19,998 nt of DNA from an uncultured Succinatimonas sp. (GCA_937896115.1 CALBLB010000036.1:1-19998), one strand, 5' to 3'; positions 7,042 to 15,075 are shown, counted from the stretch's first letter. The notes: generated from the sequence alone by a model not told the origin. Numbers and translations: made by a program.

Positions 7042-9420
7042 ATGAAAGTCCGAGAACTTGAAAAAATTGCATTGTGGATTTTGGTGATGATGGCAGGGGG
7101 CGCCAATGCCGCCGGAGGAGGTTTTGCCAAGGCCGGATCTGCAGACGATGCGCTTTTTTGGTCAGGCAAGACCTATGTGCAACTTGATGCGCTTTCTCGA
7201 CCTTCTGAAGTATTTTTTCAAAAATGTCCGCGTGAAGATCGCGCAAAACTGTACAAACCTTCTCTTGCCGAGGCCATGCAGTATGATCATTACGGAACAT
7301 TATTAAGCTTTTTGCTGCGGCGCAGTTTCAATGCCGAAAAAAAACATATCTATTTACCGACGGAGCTTTTAAAAGAAGAGGGCAGAGATTTTGCCTGTAT
7401 TGTAAATTCTGCTGAAAAATCCGGAATTATTTACCAGTATGTCCCTTCAGAAGAAATTTTAAGTCAGGGTCTTTACCATTCCTCATTGCGTGCTGTGCCG
7501 CAAAACGGACCGTATTATGACAAAGCCGCGTTAGCTCTTGCTTTGGTTCCGGCATTTTTAGGTTTTGATGCACGTTCTGAGCGTTTTAATGCGCTTTTAT
7601 CTTTAGAAAAAGGTAAAAAAGAAACCCGTTTGATGCTGAAGAAAGGGGAGCTTGCTGCTTTTTCCTTAAAAGAGCGCGGGAGCAGCTTGCTTAAATTGCA
7701 AACGGATCTGCAGGGGAGCTTTTATCTTCCTTTTGAAAATACGCTTTTATCCGGAAGTTCTTACGTAAATTACGGCTTTTATACTGAGCCTGAGATGCTG
7801 TTATTAAAAGATCTCGGTTATGACGTAAGACCGCGTGAATTTATCGGAGCTACGGTATGGTCACAAGGCAGTCCCGAGTCCCTGATTGCCAGGGAAATAA
7901 AGTCAGGATTCTTTGCCTATTCAGAACGTAACGGGGTTTATGATGCAACCAGAGCATCGGTGTTGCCGCTTACTACCGGCACCCATATTTTGGGATCATA
8001 TAACGACATCCTGCAAAGCTCCTCCATTATCGCTTCAGGGGCCGGATCTGTCGGGGTGCGGATAGACGGATCGGGCAATGTTTTTACCCAGGAAGAAAAT
8101 GCTGATTTTGTGGAAAACGGTTATGACAGTGCAGGAATTGCGGCTGTTTACGGACACGGTAACACTATAAATCTGAAGGGCAACGTGCAGGCCGAGGGAT
8201 CAGGCGGTATAGGAGTATTCTTGGGATTTGGATCTAATTTGCATTCTGATCTTAAAGAATACCGCGGATCATATCTTAGAGTGTGTGACGGTAAGGATGC
8301 TCCTTTGCCGCAAGAGCTTGACGGGGCATTGGTAGACGAATTGAGGATTTCCGGCAGCGTGAGCGGAAGAAAAGCTGCGATCATGATAGGTGATCTTGCT
8401 CATGTCGAACATATAAGATTGGAGAACGGCGCAAAAATTTTCGGTGATATCGTTTCAAAATGGGAACCGTATTTTGACGGAGAGAGTTTCAGAGTATCGC
8501 CAAAAGAAAGTTCGCATACGGTCCCCGGGCGTTTGGAACTTGGAAATTTACCGAGTTTTGATGCAGACAGCGCCGGATTTTTTATCCGAGACAGGTTGCA
8601 TACGAAGATCTTTTTAGGAGAACAGACAGGCTCCAAAGGAAGTTTGCCCCATCCTGATCTTCACGCGCGCGTGGATATTCACGGAAGCATAGACGGTAAA
8701 ACCTTGGATCTCGTAGTCTCAGGAGGCGAGAGTTTGATCAGGGGGACCTTGGATATTTCATCGTTACAGTTAAGATCGGACAGCATCTTAGATTTGGCCG
8801 TAGGCGGAAGTTTTTCTCAGGTAGATTATCTTGATATGCGCGATCGCAGCGTACTGAATTTTGTAAACGGAGTAAGTGACGAACTTGAAATCAAAGACAA
8901 AGCATATCTTGGCGATACTGCGGCTTTAAGATTGGATGCCCATCAGGACGGCAGTATTGCCGATACCCTCATCCTGCCTGATGACGCCGCCGTAGCAGGA
9001 GGCAGTGTGGTTGCCGAACCCGGGCTTTCATACGCGCAAATCAGATCGTTTAATGCCTCGCCGCGGGATTTTATGAATTTTATGGAACGTTTCGTGGCGG
9101 ATGTCAGGAATATGGTTGCAAAAAGCGGGCTTGAGGTTAGTTTCCCCAAACACGTGTGGTATGAAAACGGCATGCTCGGTATGGAAGTTAAATGTTCATC
9201 GCGCGGGTGCAGAGCAGGCAGAGTAATAAGCAGCGTAAAGAACGCCAAAGAGGAGGATCTTACCTGGCGTTACTGTTTAAGCGGAGCTGGATCGGTATTG
9301 TTATTGTTTTTATTATTTTTATATTTCTCCTATGAACGTCATAACGGACGCGTGATGAGCCAAAAGCGGGCCGAGCATGAGCTTTCGGCAATTATGAAGA
9401 CCGATGAGGCGCGCGGGTGA
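7042..9420 (+). CDS. exported passenger-like beta-helix protein with a C-terminal membrane anchor, function unknown
   Basis: I do not recognise a named family. The 792 residues begin with a signal peptide (1-23, cleavage after ANA). Residues 24-260 form an N-terminal region ending in YTEPEMLLLKDLGYDVRPREF (about 247-267), which reminds me of the end of the peptidase-like part of some autotransporters. I see no HExxH zinc motif. Residues 310-640 are rich in Gly, Asp and Ser with short alternating strands (SVGVRIDGSGN, GIAAVYGHGNTINLKGN, GIGVFLGFGSN, EYRGSYLR), as in beta-helical passenger domains. There is no beta-barrel. Instead residues 746-764 form one hydrophobic helix, followed by a basic 28-residue tail, which predicts an inner-membrane anchor with the large domain in the periplasm. 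CSSRGC (718-723) sits just before the helix. The gene lies downstream of an L,D-transpeptidase gene and before a candidate small RNA. Confidence 0.8.
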   Translation: MKVRELEKIALWILVMMAGGANAAGGGFAKAGSADDALFWSGKTYVQLDALSRPSEVFFQKCPREDRAKLYKPSLAEAMQYDHYGTLLSFLLRRSFNAEKKHIYLPTELLKEEGRDFACIVNSAEKSGIIYQYVPSEEILSQGLYHSSLRAVPQNGPYYDKAALALALVPAFLGFDARSERFNALLSLEKGKKETRLMLKKGELAAFSLKERGSSLLKLQTDLQGSFYLPFENTLLSGSSYVNYGFYTEPEMLLLKDLGYDVRPREFIGATVWSQGSPESLIAREIKSGFFAYSERNGVYDATRASVLPLTTGTHILGSYNDILQSSSIIASGAGSVGVRIDGSGNVFTQEENADFVENGYDSAGIAAVYGHGNTINLKGNVQAEGSGGIGVFLGFGSNLHSDLKEYRGSYLRVCDGKDAPLPQELDGALVDELRISGSVSGRKAAIMIGDLAHVEHIRLENGAKIFGDIVSKWEPYFDGESFRVSPKESSHTVPGRLELGNLPSFDADSAGFFIRDRLHTKIFLGEQTGSKGSLPHPDLHARVDIHGSIDGKTLDLVVSGGESLIRGTLDISSLQLRSDSILDLAVGGSFSQVDYLDMRDRSVLNFVNGVSDELEIKDKAYLGDTAALRLDAHQDGSIADTLILPDDAAVAGGSVVAEPGLSYAQIRSFNASPRDFMNFMERFVADVRNMVAKSGLEVSFPKHVWYENGMLGMEVKCSSRGCRAGRVISSVKNAKEEDLTWRYCLSGAGSVLLLFLLFLYFSYERHNGRVMSQKRAEHELSAIMKTDEARG

Positions 9421-9438
9421 TAGAAAATCTCACTTAAC

Positions 9439-9466
9439 TTGCGCTTTTTTGAGGCTGGACTATATT
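9439..9466 (+). promoter_or_regulatory. sigma70-like promoter of the candidate small RNA
   Basis: TTGCGC (9439-9444; 4 of 6 to TTGACA) and TATATT (9461-9466; 5 of 6 to TATAAT) are separated by 16 bases. The predicted start is near 9473. No coding region follows on this strand before the terminator at 9566-9630, so the likely product is a short non-coding RNA. Confidence 0.5.
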
Positions 9467-9472
9467 GAAAGT

Positions 9473-9628
9473 GAGCTTGGGAGATCCTGAGCAGGCAAAA
9501 ATTCATACCGACTTTCAGCGGGAAGACTTGCGGACGGTTTGATCTTCCGTCCCTGGTCTTCGGGGAAGCCGCCGGACAAAAGCGGAGGGTAGCGCAACTA
9601 CCTTAATTGAAACGTCCGGCGGCTTTTC
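9473..9628 (+). ncRNA. candidate structured small RNA (about 155 nt), family unknown
   Basis: Stem 1, at the predicted 5' end, is GCUUGGG (9475-9481) with CCUGAGC (9486-9492), including two wobble pairs. An unpaired A-rich stretch follows (AGGCAAAAAUUCAUACC, 9493-9509). Stem 2 pairs GAAGAC (9522-9527) with GUCUUC (9556-9561), and within it GGACGG (9532-9537) with CCGUCC (9547-9552). Stem 3 is a perfect 12-bp helix (9566-9577 with 9614-9625) enclosing a smaller hairpin (9586-9592 with 9598-9604, loop CGCAA), then UUUUCU. A promoter lies just upstream. It has no start codon with a usable frame, and it ends before the convergent lnt stop codon at 9633. I see no match to the conserved parts of 6S RNA, 4.5S RNA, RNase P RNA or tmRNA. 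It could instead be the 3' untranslated region of the upstream gene. Confidence 0.5.
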
Positions 9629-9630
9629 TC
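9566..9630 (+). terminator. intrinsic terminator with a branched 12-bp stem
   Basis: AAGCCGCCGGAC (9566-9577) is perfectly complementary to GTCCGGCGGCTT (9614-9625) and is followed by TTCTC on the plus strand. A smaller 7-bp hairpin sits inside the long loop. On the minus strand the stem lies just beyond the lnt stop codon, followed by TTCCCC, so it may also help end the lnt operon transcript. Confidence 0.65.
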
Positions 9631-9632
9631 GT

Positions 9633-11219
9633 TTACGGTCTTATCAATTCCTTAAAGCGTTCTGCTTGTTCGTCCGTTTTCATTCTTGAGATCAGTACAC
9701 CGCCTGCAATAAGCGCAAGCATGATCAAAAAGGCTCCCCATGCGCCTAGGCGTGAATACGGGGTTTGTCCGGTTCTTTGGGTAAATTTAGTTTCAAGCAC
9801 GGCTTCTTGATCGCGGGGAAGAATTTTTCGGGCGTTGCCGTCAGGATCTATGAGTGCGCTTATTCCGTTGTTGGTGATACGCAACATGGGTTTTTGCAGT
9901 TCGAGCGCGCGGGCTCTGGCAATATTGAAATGTTGCAAAGGTCCGCGGGTATTTCCGAACCAACCGTCATTGCTTACCATGAGTACGGCGCCAGCATCTT
10001 TTGAATCAAGGGAAAGTATAAGCTCCGGGAAGATCGCTTCGTAACATATTGCCGGGATATAGGTTACTCCCTGGATCTTAAGAGGCAGCGCGGCGTGCTC
10101 GGGAACGGTGAAATCCGACATGGGAATGTTGAAGATTTTTCCCAAAGGTCTTAACAACTCTGCAAACGGAACAAATTCCCCGAAGGGTACCAGATGACGT
10201 TTGTCGTAGATTTGGATCTCGTTATCAGCTCTTTTTCCCAACACGGCTATGCTGTTGTAGCGTCCGTTTTCATCCCGCCTTAACACTCCGGTAACCAAAT
10301 TGGAGTTACAGGCTTTGGCAGCACTGTCAAGATCTGAGATCACGTCCACGGCATCGTTAAGGTAAACAGGCAAAGCTGCCTCAGGCCAAATCACCAGTGA
10401 ATGTTTGGGCAAAAGATCGCGACTTGCCTCCCAATAAACCGCAAGCGATTTTTGAAAAGCATCAGGTCCCAAGCGCAGGCTTTGTTCAAGATCTCCTTGT
10501 ACCAAAGCCACGTCATGATCAGAAGTTGCTTTGGCGTAATTAACTCCGGTAAGCATTACCCCGGAGAAAACCACCAGTCCTGCTACGGGTAAATAAAGAT
10601 AGCGTCTTAAAGCAGCCATGGCCACGGCGGCGGCTGTTATCGTCATAAGTGCCGAGGTGCCGCGTACCCCTACAAGAGGCAAAAACGAGGCAAAGGGACC
10701 CTGCAGTGCGGTGTTTCCAAAGTACATCCAGGGAAAACCGCTTAAAAAATGACCTACGGTAAAGTCGGCTGCAACCAAGGATGAGGGTAAAAAATAAAAG
10801 ATGAATACAGCCTGGCGATTTTTGGAAAAACGCTTTGCCAAAGCGGCGAACAGCGCGTAGTGCAACGCAAGATATAAAGCAAAAAACGCAGTTACCGTCC
10901 AAGCAGCCCAAATCGGCATACCGCCGAAACCTTCCATGACGAAATTGAGCCATGAAAGCGATGCAAGGTTAAGACAGGCAAAGTAGGTAAGGACGGTAGC
11001 AAAAACGGCTTTTGCAGATTTTAAACCTGCAAGCAAGATGAAAAGCAGCGTGAGGGTACCCAAGAGTACCGGCCAGAGATCATAAGGTGCATATCCTAAA
11101 GTACCGGCAAGACCTAAAACTGCTGCGCACAGTATCCTGCCTGTTTTTGAAAGGCAAAAAGCAATAAGAGTGCTGCCGTGCAGGAGCGTGAGCAGCAAAA
11201 AGATAAATTTGGAGATCAT
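9633..11219 (-). CDS. lnt: apolipoprotein N-acyltransferase
   Basis: Inner-membrane enzyme that transfers the third acyl chain from phospholipid to the N-terminal cysteine of lipoproteins, allowing Lol export to the outer membrane. At 528 residues it is slightly longer than the E. coli protein (512). Several hydrophobic segments fill residues 1-225, including the family motifs GYAPYDLWP (42-50), FGGMP (98-102) and GFPWMYFG (161-168). The carbon-nitrogen hydrolase domain follows, with the catalytic triad Glu280 (IWPEAALP), Lys340 (YDKRHLVPFGEFVPF) and Cys392 (PAICYEA). SNDGWFG comes later, and a final membrane helix lies before the C terminus. The gene starts two bases after the corC stop codon with no clear ribosome site, which suggests translational coupling. 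Confidence 0.97.
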   Translation of the reverse strand: MISKFIFLLLTLLHGSTLIAFCLSKTGRILCAAVLGLAGTLGYAPYDLWPVLLGTLTLLFILLAGLKSAKAVFATVLTYFACLNLASLSWLNFVMEGFGGMPIWAAWTVTAFFALYLALHYALFAALAKRFSKNRQAVFIFYFLPSSLVAADFTVGHFLSGFPWMYFGNTALQGPFASFLPLVGVRGTSALMTITAAAVAMAALRRYLYLPVAGLVVFSGVMLTGVNYAKATSDHDVALVQGDLEQSLRLGPDAFQKSLAVYWEASRDLLPKHSLVIWPEAALPVYLNDAVDVISDLDSAAKACNSNLVTGVLRRDENGRYNSIAVLGKRADNEIQIYDKRHLVPFGEFVPFAELLRPLGKIFNIPMSDFTVPEHAALPLKIQGVTYIPAICYEAIFPELILSLDSKDAGAVLMVSNDGWFGNTRGPLQHFNIARARALELQKPMLRITNNGISALIDPDGNARKILPRDQEAVLETKFTQRTGQTPYSRLGAWGAFLIMLALIAGGVLISRMKTDEQAERFKELIRP

Positions 11220-11221
11220 GT

Positions 11222-12070
11222 CTATATCGTATCTTTGACTTTTACCCGCAGGAGGTTTATGCGTTGTTTACCTGCCGAGAGTATTTCAATGTCGAAATGA
11301 TTAAAGGCAAGCTTGGTTCCGCTTTTGGGAAAATATCCCAAAAGATGGAGAACGAGACCTGCAAAGGTATCGACGCCTGCCTGCGGCAGTTTTACCTTGA
11401 AGTATTCTTCAAAATCTTCAACCGGAGTGGTTCCTTTGACTATATAGGTGTCTTTTTCCCGTGCCTTTGAAATAAAGGCGCCTTCGTCTTCATCATCTTC
11501 GCGATCATATTCGTCGTCGATGTCGCCTACGATGAGCTCCAAAATGTCTTCGATGGTGATAAGACCGCTGACGCCGCCGAATTCGTCAACTACCACGGCA
11601 AGGTGGAAACGTCGGTTTTGAAATTCGCGCAGCATGGAGCTTACATGTTTGGATTCAGGAACTATCACGCAGGGACGCAGGAGATCTTTTATCGTGTTGC
11701 AAGAGGAAAGGCCCGATAAAGCCGGCAACAGATCTTTGGCCAGCAATACCCCTTCAATATGATCTTTATCTCCTGAGATGACGGGATAGCGGGAGTGTCC
11801 AGAGGAAGCCACCGTAGAGGCAGCCTGTTCCAAAGTAGCATTAGAGTTTATCGTGATCATCTGCGATCTCGGGATCATGATCTCGGAGACGCGTTGGCGA
11901 CCTACGTCGAATACTCCCTTGATCATGTCTTCGGTATTGCGGGATATGATCTCGCGGCGTCTGGCATCGTCTATGACCTGTTCAAGATCTTCAAGGGAAT
12001 CAGGTTTCCCTGGATGCAACAAGCGTAAAAAAAAGTTTTCCCTGTCGTTTTTACTACTGTCGTTTGACAT
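11222..12070 (-). CDS. corC: CorC/YbeX family protein with paired CBS domains
   Basis: Cytoplasmic protein of the CorC/YbeX family, linked in enterobacteria to magnesium and cobalt efflux with CorA and, for YbeX, to ribosome metabolism. The 282 residues compare with 292 in E. coli. A CBS pair spans about 63-185 (VSEIMIPRSQMITI, HSRYPVISGDKDHIEGVLLAKDLLP, VVVDEFGGVSGLITIEDILELIVGDI). The C-terminal CorC/HlyC domain runs from about 205 to the end. An acidic stretch, DIDDEYDREDDEDEG, joins them. There is no membrane domain, as in YbeX. The start ATG directly abuts the TAA of ybeY, so it is probably co-translated. The exact biochemical role is uncertain even in E. coli. Confidence 0.96.
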   Translation of the reverse strand: MSNDSSKNDRENFFLRLLHPGKPDSLEDLEQVIDDARRREIISRNTEDMIKGVFDVGRQRVSEIMIPRSQMITINSNATLEQAASTVASSGHSRYPVISGDKDHIEGVLLAKDLLPALSGLSSCNTIKDLLRPCVIVPESKHVSSMLREFQNRRFHLAVVVDEFGGVSGLITIEDILELIVGDIDDEYDREDDEDEGAFISKAREKDTYIVKGTTPVEDFEEYFKVKLPQAGVDTFAGLVLHLLGYFPKSGTKLAFNHFDIEILSAGKQRINLLRVKVKDTI

Positions 12071-12541
12071 TTAATATTCATCGTCCTTATAGGGGTTGTC
12101 AAAACCTAAAGCTTGTACTGCTTTGATTTCCAAAGGTTCCATGATCATTGCATCTTCAGGTTTTATATGATCGTAACCGATTAAGTGCAGACAGCCGTGT
12201 ACGATCAGATGGGCAAAATGCTCTTCAACGCTTTTGTTCTGCTCTTTAGCTTCTTGTTTTAACACGGCAAGACATACCACCAAATCACCTATAAGCGGCA
12301 GTTTTACTTCAGGCGGACATTCAAAAGGGAAAGAGAGAATGTTGGTGGGTTTGTCGATACCGCGGTAAATGCCGTTTAAATGCTGTACCTCATCGGACAT
12401 GGCCACGCGTACGGTAAGCTCGGCATCCTCGGTACGTCCTGCCGTTTCAAGAGCGGTTTTAGCCCATTTTTTCAGAGTTTCCTCTGTCGGGATCCCGTCT
12501 TGATCGACGGTGGCTATTTGCAGTTCAACTTCAACGTTCAT
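12071..12541 (-). CDS. ybeY: endoribonuclease YbeY (16S rRNA 3'-end maturation)
   Basis: Metal-dependent RNase of the UPF0054 family, needed for 16S rRNA 3'-end processing and late ribosome quality control. The 156 residues match the family (E. coli 155). The zinc motif is HGCLHLIGYDH, giving ligands His115, His119 and His125. The upstream region NGIYRGIDKPTNILSFPF (56-73) is also characteristic. The start ATG overlaps the ybeZ stop codon in an ATGA arrangement, so the two are likely translated together. YbeY and YbeZ are known to associate, and this overlap fits that. Confidence 0.97.
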   Translation of the reverse strand: MNVEVELQIATVDQDGIPTEETLKKWAKTALETAGRTEDAELTVRVAMSDEVQHLNGIYRGIDKPTNILSFPFECPPEVKLPLIGDLVVCLAVLKQEAKEQNKSVEEHFAHLIVHGCLHLIGYDHIKPEDAMIMEPLEIKAVQALGFDNPYKDDEY

Positions 12542-13629
12542 GTGTTTTCCTTACCCTGATATCCTGTACTTTCCTGATTTTTCTTAGGATGGTATACGCT
12601 GGTATCTCCGTGCGTTTTTTCAAAAGCTTCGTAGGCACTGACAATTTGCGCCACCACGGGATGGCGTACTACGTCCTGAGATCCGAAAAAGGTAAAACCT
12701 ATAGCTTCGGTATCGCGCAGAACTTCGGCAGCATTTTTAAGTCCAGAACGTACGTTGTGAGGAAGATCAATTTGGCTGGGATCTCCTGTGATCACGGCCT
12801 TTGAATTAAATCCTATGCGGGTTAAGAACATCTTCATCTGCTCTACGGTGGTATTTTGAGCTTCGTCAAGGATGATGAAGGAATCGTTTAGGGTGCGACC
12901 TCTCATGTAGGCAAGCGGCGCGATTTCGATCACCGAGCGTTCTATGAGTTTTTCCACCTTTTCAAAGCCCAGCATTTCAAAAAGCGCATCGTAAAGCGGT
13001 CTTAAATAAGGATCTACCTTTTGCGACAGATCACCCGGCAAAAAACCGAGTTTTTCACCGGCTTCGACTGCAGGACGCGTCAGGATAATGCGGGTTACCT
13101 GATTGCTTTCAAGGGCGTTTACCGCCGCAGCCACGGCAAGATAGGTTTTCCCGGTACCGGCAGGTCCTATGCCGAAGGTTACGTCGTGGTTGCAGATCTT
13201 GTTGATGTATTCTGCCTGATTTTCGGTACGGGCTTTGACAAAACCTCGTTTGATTTTGAAATTGGAGGCTTTTTGATAAAGCGCGCCGACACTGCCTCTA
13301 TCCTCATTTTGTGCATAATCGTCATCAGTCTGCTCAAGTCTGATGCCTTCGGTTATGGCAAGGTGTACCTGATCTGCGGTTATATAGCGGGCTTTGCCGT
13401 CTTTAAGGGGGGCTGTGTCCACATAAAGATTTTTTAGGATTTTCTCAGCTTTTGAGAGCTTTGATAATTGCCCTTGCAGATGTACATGCGCTCCGGAAAC
13501 TGCAATTCTTAAGCCCAGACGTTTTTCTATCTGACGGTAGTTGGCATCCTCAGGACCTGCAAGACCGGCCAGTCTGTCTTTGTCAGCAGGCTCCAAAAGA
13601 AAGTCTTCGGTGATTTCTTTCACTTTCAT
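12538..13629 (-). CDS. ybeZ: PhoH-like ATPase YbeZ
   Basis: P-loop NTPase of the PhoH family. It is a partner of YbeY and is proposed to be an RNA helicase acting in rRNA maturation. The 363 residues compare with about 346 in E. coli. A KH-like N-terminal region is followed by Walker A GPAGTGKT (155-162) and Walker B FIILDE (251-256). The middle is very strongly conserved (LTRPAVEAGEKLGFLPGD, PYLRPLYDALFEMLGFEKVEKL, RTLNDSFIILDEAQNTT). The ORF ATG at 13629 directly abuts its AAGGA, whereas a GTG two codons later (13623) has an ideal six-base spacing and may be the true start. Nine bases separate the ORF start from the miaB stop codon. Confidence 0.97.
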   Translation of the reverse strand: MKVKEITEDFLLEPADKDRLAGLAGPEDANYRQIEKRLGLRIAVSGAHVHLQGQLSKLSKAEKILKNLYVDTAPLKDGKARYITADQVHLAITEGIRLEQTDDDYAQNEDRGSVGALYQKASNFKIKRGFVKARTENQAEYINKICNHDVTFGIGPAGTGKTYLAVAAAVNALESNQVTRIILTRPAVEAGEKLGFLPGDLSQKVDPYLRPLYDALFEMLGFEKVEKLIERSVIEIAPLAYMRGRTLNDSFIILDEAQNTTVEQMKMFLTRIGFNSKAVITGDPSQIDLPHNVRSGLKNAAEVLRDTEAIGFTFFGSQDVVRHPVVAQIVSAYEAFEKTHGDTSVYHPKKNQESTGYQGKENT

Positions 13630-13638
13630 TCCTTATAT

Positions 13639-15015
13639 TCAAGGGTTAACGCTAAGCAGTTCTCCGCGCAGGGTGTGCGGCAGGATCTGGACTATCTTGA
13701 CTTTTACCATCGAACCTACCAGATCTTTTGAACCTTTAAAGACTACGATACGATTTGCAGAACTGCGGGCTTTTAACTCGTTTTCATCTTTTGATGAAGT
13801 TCCTTCTACCAGTACATCCTGAACGGTATGCAGATATTCCTGGCTGTAATCTTTGGCACATTGCTCCAAAAGTGCCTGCAATCGATACAGACGTTGTTTT
13901 TTCTCTTCCAAAGAAACTTCGTCAGGGTACTCAGCCGCCGGGGTTCCGGGGCGTTTTGAGTAGATAAAGCTGAAGCTTTGGTCGAACTTTACTTTGCGTA
14001 CCAATTCCATGGTTTCTTCAAACTGAGCGTCGCTTTCACCGGGGAAGCCTACGATAAAGTCTGAAGAAATGCGGGCTGAAGGGCGCACTTTTCTTATATC
14101 TTCCACAAGTTTTAAGTAGGAGGCGGCGGTATAACGACGATGCATGCGCTGCAATATGGTATCGGATCCGCTTTGTACGGGAATGTGGATGGCATCGGCA
14201 ATGATGGGCAAGGCTCCTATGGCTTCAACCACTTCTTGAGTAAAATCCATGGGATTTGAAGTGGTAAAGCGTATGCGTTGCACTCCTGGCAGTGCCGCTA
14301 CTTCATAAAGCAGTTCGGCAAAAGAGCATTCGCTGCCGTCCTCGTTCAAACCGCAAAAAGAATTGACGTTTTGTCCTAAAAGGTGCAGTTCACGCGCCCC
14401 TTCTTTTAGATGGTTTTTGCATTCGTTGAGAATATCGGCAACGTCACGGGATTTTTCTTCTCCGCGGGTGTAAGGAACTATGCAATAAGTACATTTGTTT
14501 GAACAACCTTCCATGATGGTAACGAAGGCAGAAGCTCCGCTGCGACCTTGCAAGGGCAGGGAGTCGAATTTTTCCATGGAGTCGGCTTCAACGTCGCATA
14601 CGGGACGTGAGGTTGCTTTGTAAAGTTCGATAAGATCCGGCAGACGGTGTATGGTTTTGGGGGAGAATACTATGCTTACGCCGCGATCCTCGTCTAAAAT
14701 CTTTTGCCCAAGTTCGGTGCCCACGCATCCTCCCAAGGCTACGACGGTTTCATCGCGTACGTCTCCTTGGTGTCGCCAGGCGTCGATTTGATTGAAAACT
14801 TTATTTTCGGCTTTGGCACGTACGGCACAGGTTACCAGTATGACTACGCTTGCATCTTTGGGGGATGCTACTTCGGCATATCCTTTTGAAATTAAAAGAT
14901 CGCGAATGCGTCCGGTGTCATACACATTCATCTGGCAACCCCAGACGGCAATATAAAATGTTCCGAGCTGGAGTTTTAAATCGGCAGACTGATTTACGTT
15001 TAAATTGGTGATCAT
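13639..15015 (-). CDS. miaB: tRNA-2-methylthio-N6-isopentenyladenosine-37 synthase MiaB
   Basis: Radical-SAM methylthiotransferase that converts i6A37 to ms2i6A37 in tRNAs reading UNN codons. With the chosen ATG it has 458 residues (E. coli 474). N-terminal auxiliary-cluster cysteines are Cys27 (WGCQMN), Cys63 (VTC) and Cys97 (GGC). The radical-SAM motif CSNKCTYC gives Cys171, Cys175 and Cys178, followed by IVPYTRGEE. LLGQNVN, FTTSNPMDF, PVQSGSD and SDFIVGFPGE follow, with a C-terminal TRAM-like domain. The frame can be extended to a GTG at 15075, but that start has no ribosome site and would overlap a promoter-like sequence. The ATG also lacks a clear Shine-Dalgarno, so the start is uncertain. 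It sits between the HAD gene and ybeZ on the same strand. Confidence 0.95.
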   Translation of the reverse strand: MITNLNVNQSADLKLQLGTFYIAVWGCQMNVYDTGRIRDLLISKGYAEVASPKDASVVILVTCAVRAKAENKVFNQIDAWRHQGDVRDETVVALGGCVGTELGQKILDEDRGVSIVFSPKTIHRLPDLIELYKATSRPVCDVEADSMEKFDSLPLQGRSGASAFVTIMEGCSNKCTYCIVPYTRGEEKSRDVADILNECKNHLKEGARELHLLGQNVNSFCGLNEDGSECSFAELLYEVAALPGVQRIRFTTSNPMDFTQEVVEAIGALPIIADAIHIPVQSGSDTILQRMHRRYTAASYLKLVEDIRKVRPSARISSDFIVGFPGESDAQFEETMELVRKVKFDQSFSFIYSKRPGTPAAEYPDEVSLEEKKQRLYRLQALLEQCAKDYSQEYLHTVQDVLVEGTSSKDENELKARSSANRIVVFKGSKDLVGSMVKVKIVQILPHTLRGELLSVNP

Positions 15016-15046
15016 GGTTTTGTCGGTGTTTAAAAATTTTCGAGAT

Positions 15047-15075
15047 ATTGTACAAAGCGGCAGGATTTTTTGCAC
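15047..15075 (-). promoter_or_regulatory. weak candidate promoter for miaB
   Basis: On the minus strand GTGCAA (3 of 6 to the -35) and TACAAT (5 of 6 to the -10, at 15047-15052) are 17 bases apart, predicting a start near 15040. This favours the ATG at 15015 over the GTG at 15075. The -35 is poor, so miaB may simply be read through from the HAD gene. Confidence 0.3.

Noticed and set aside
7009..7044. A short leader frame starting at CTG and overlapping the exoprotein ATG
   Set aside because: CTG is a very rare start, and the same bases are better explained by the hairpin that shortens the Shine-Dalgarno spacing.
7042..9420. Calling the exoprotein a complete autotransporter or a metalloprotease
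   Set aside because: No C-terminal beta-barrel is present and no HExxH motif is visible. Only the passenger-like part is supported.
9473..9628. Candidate small RNA as 6S RNA, 4.5S RNA, RNase P RNA or tmRNA
   Set aside because: It lacks their conserved blocks. 6S RNA also needs its 5' and 3' ends to pair, whereas here the 3' end is committed to a terminator stem.
15016..15075. N-terminal extension of MiaB to a GTG at 15075
   Set aside because: It has no ribosome site, overlaps a promoter-like sequence, and is absent from the E. coli protein. The ATG at 15015 is preferred though not certain.
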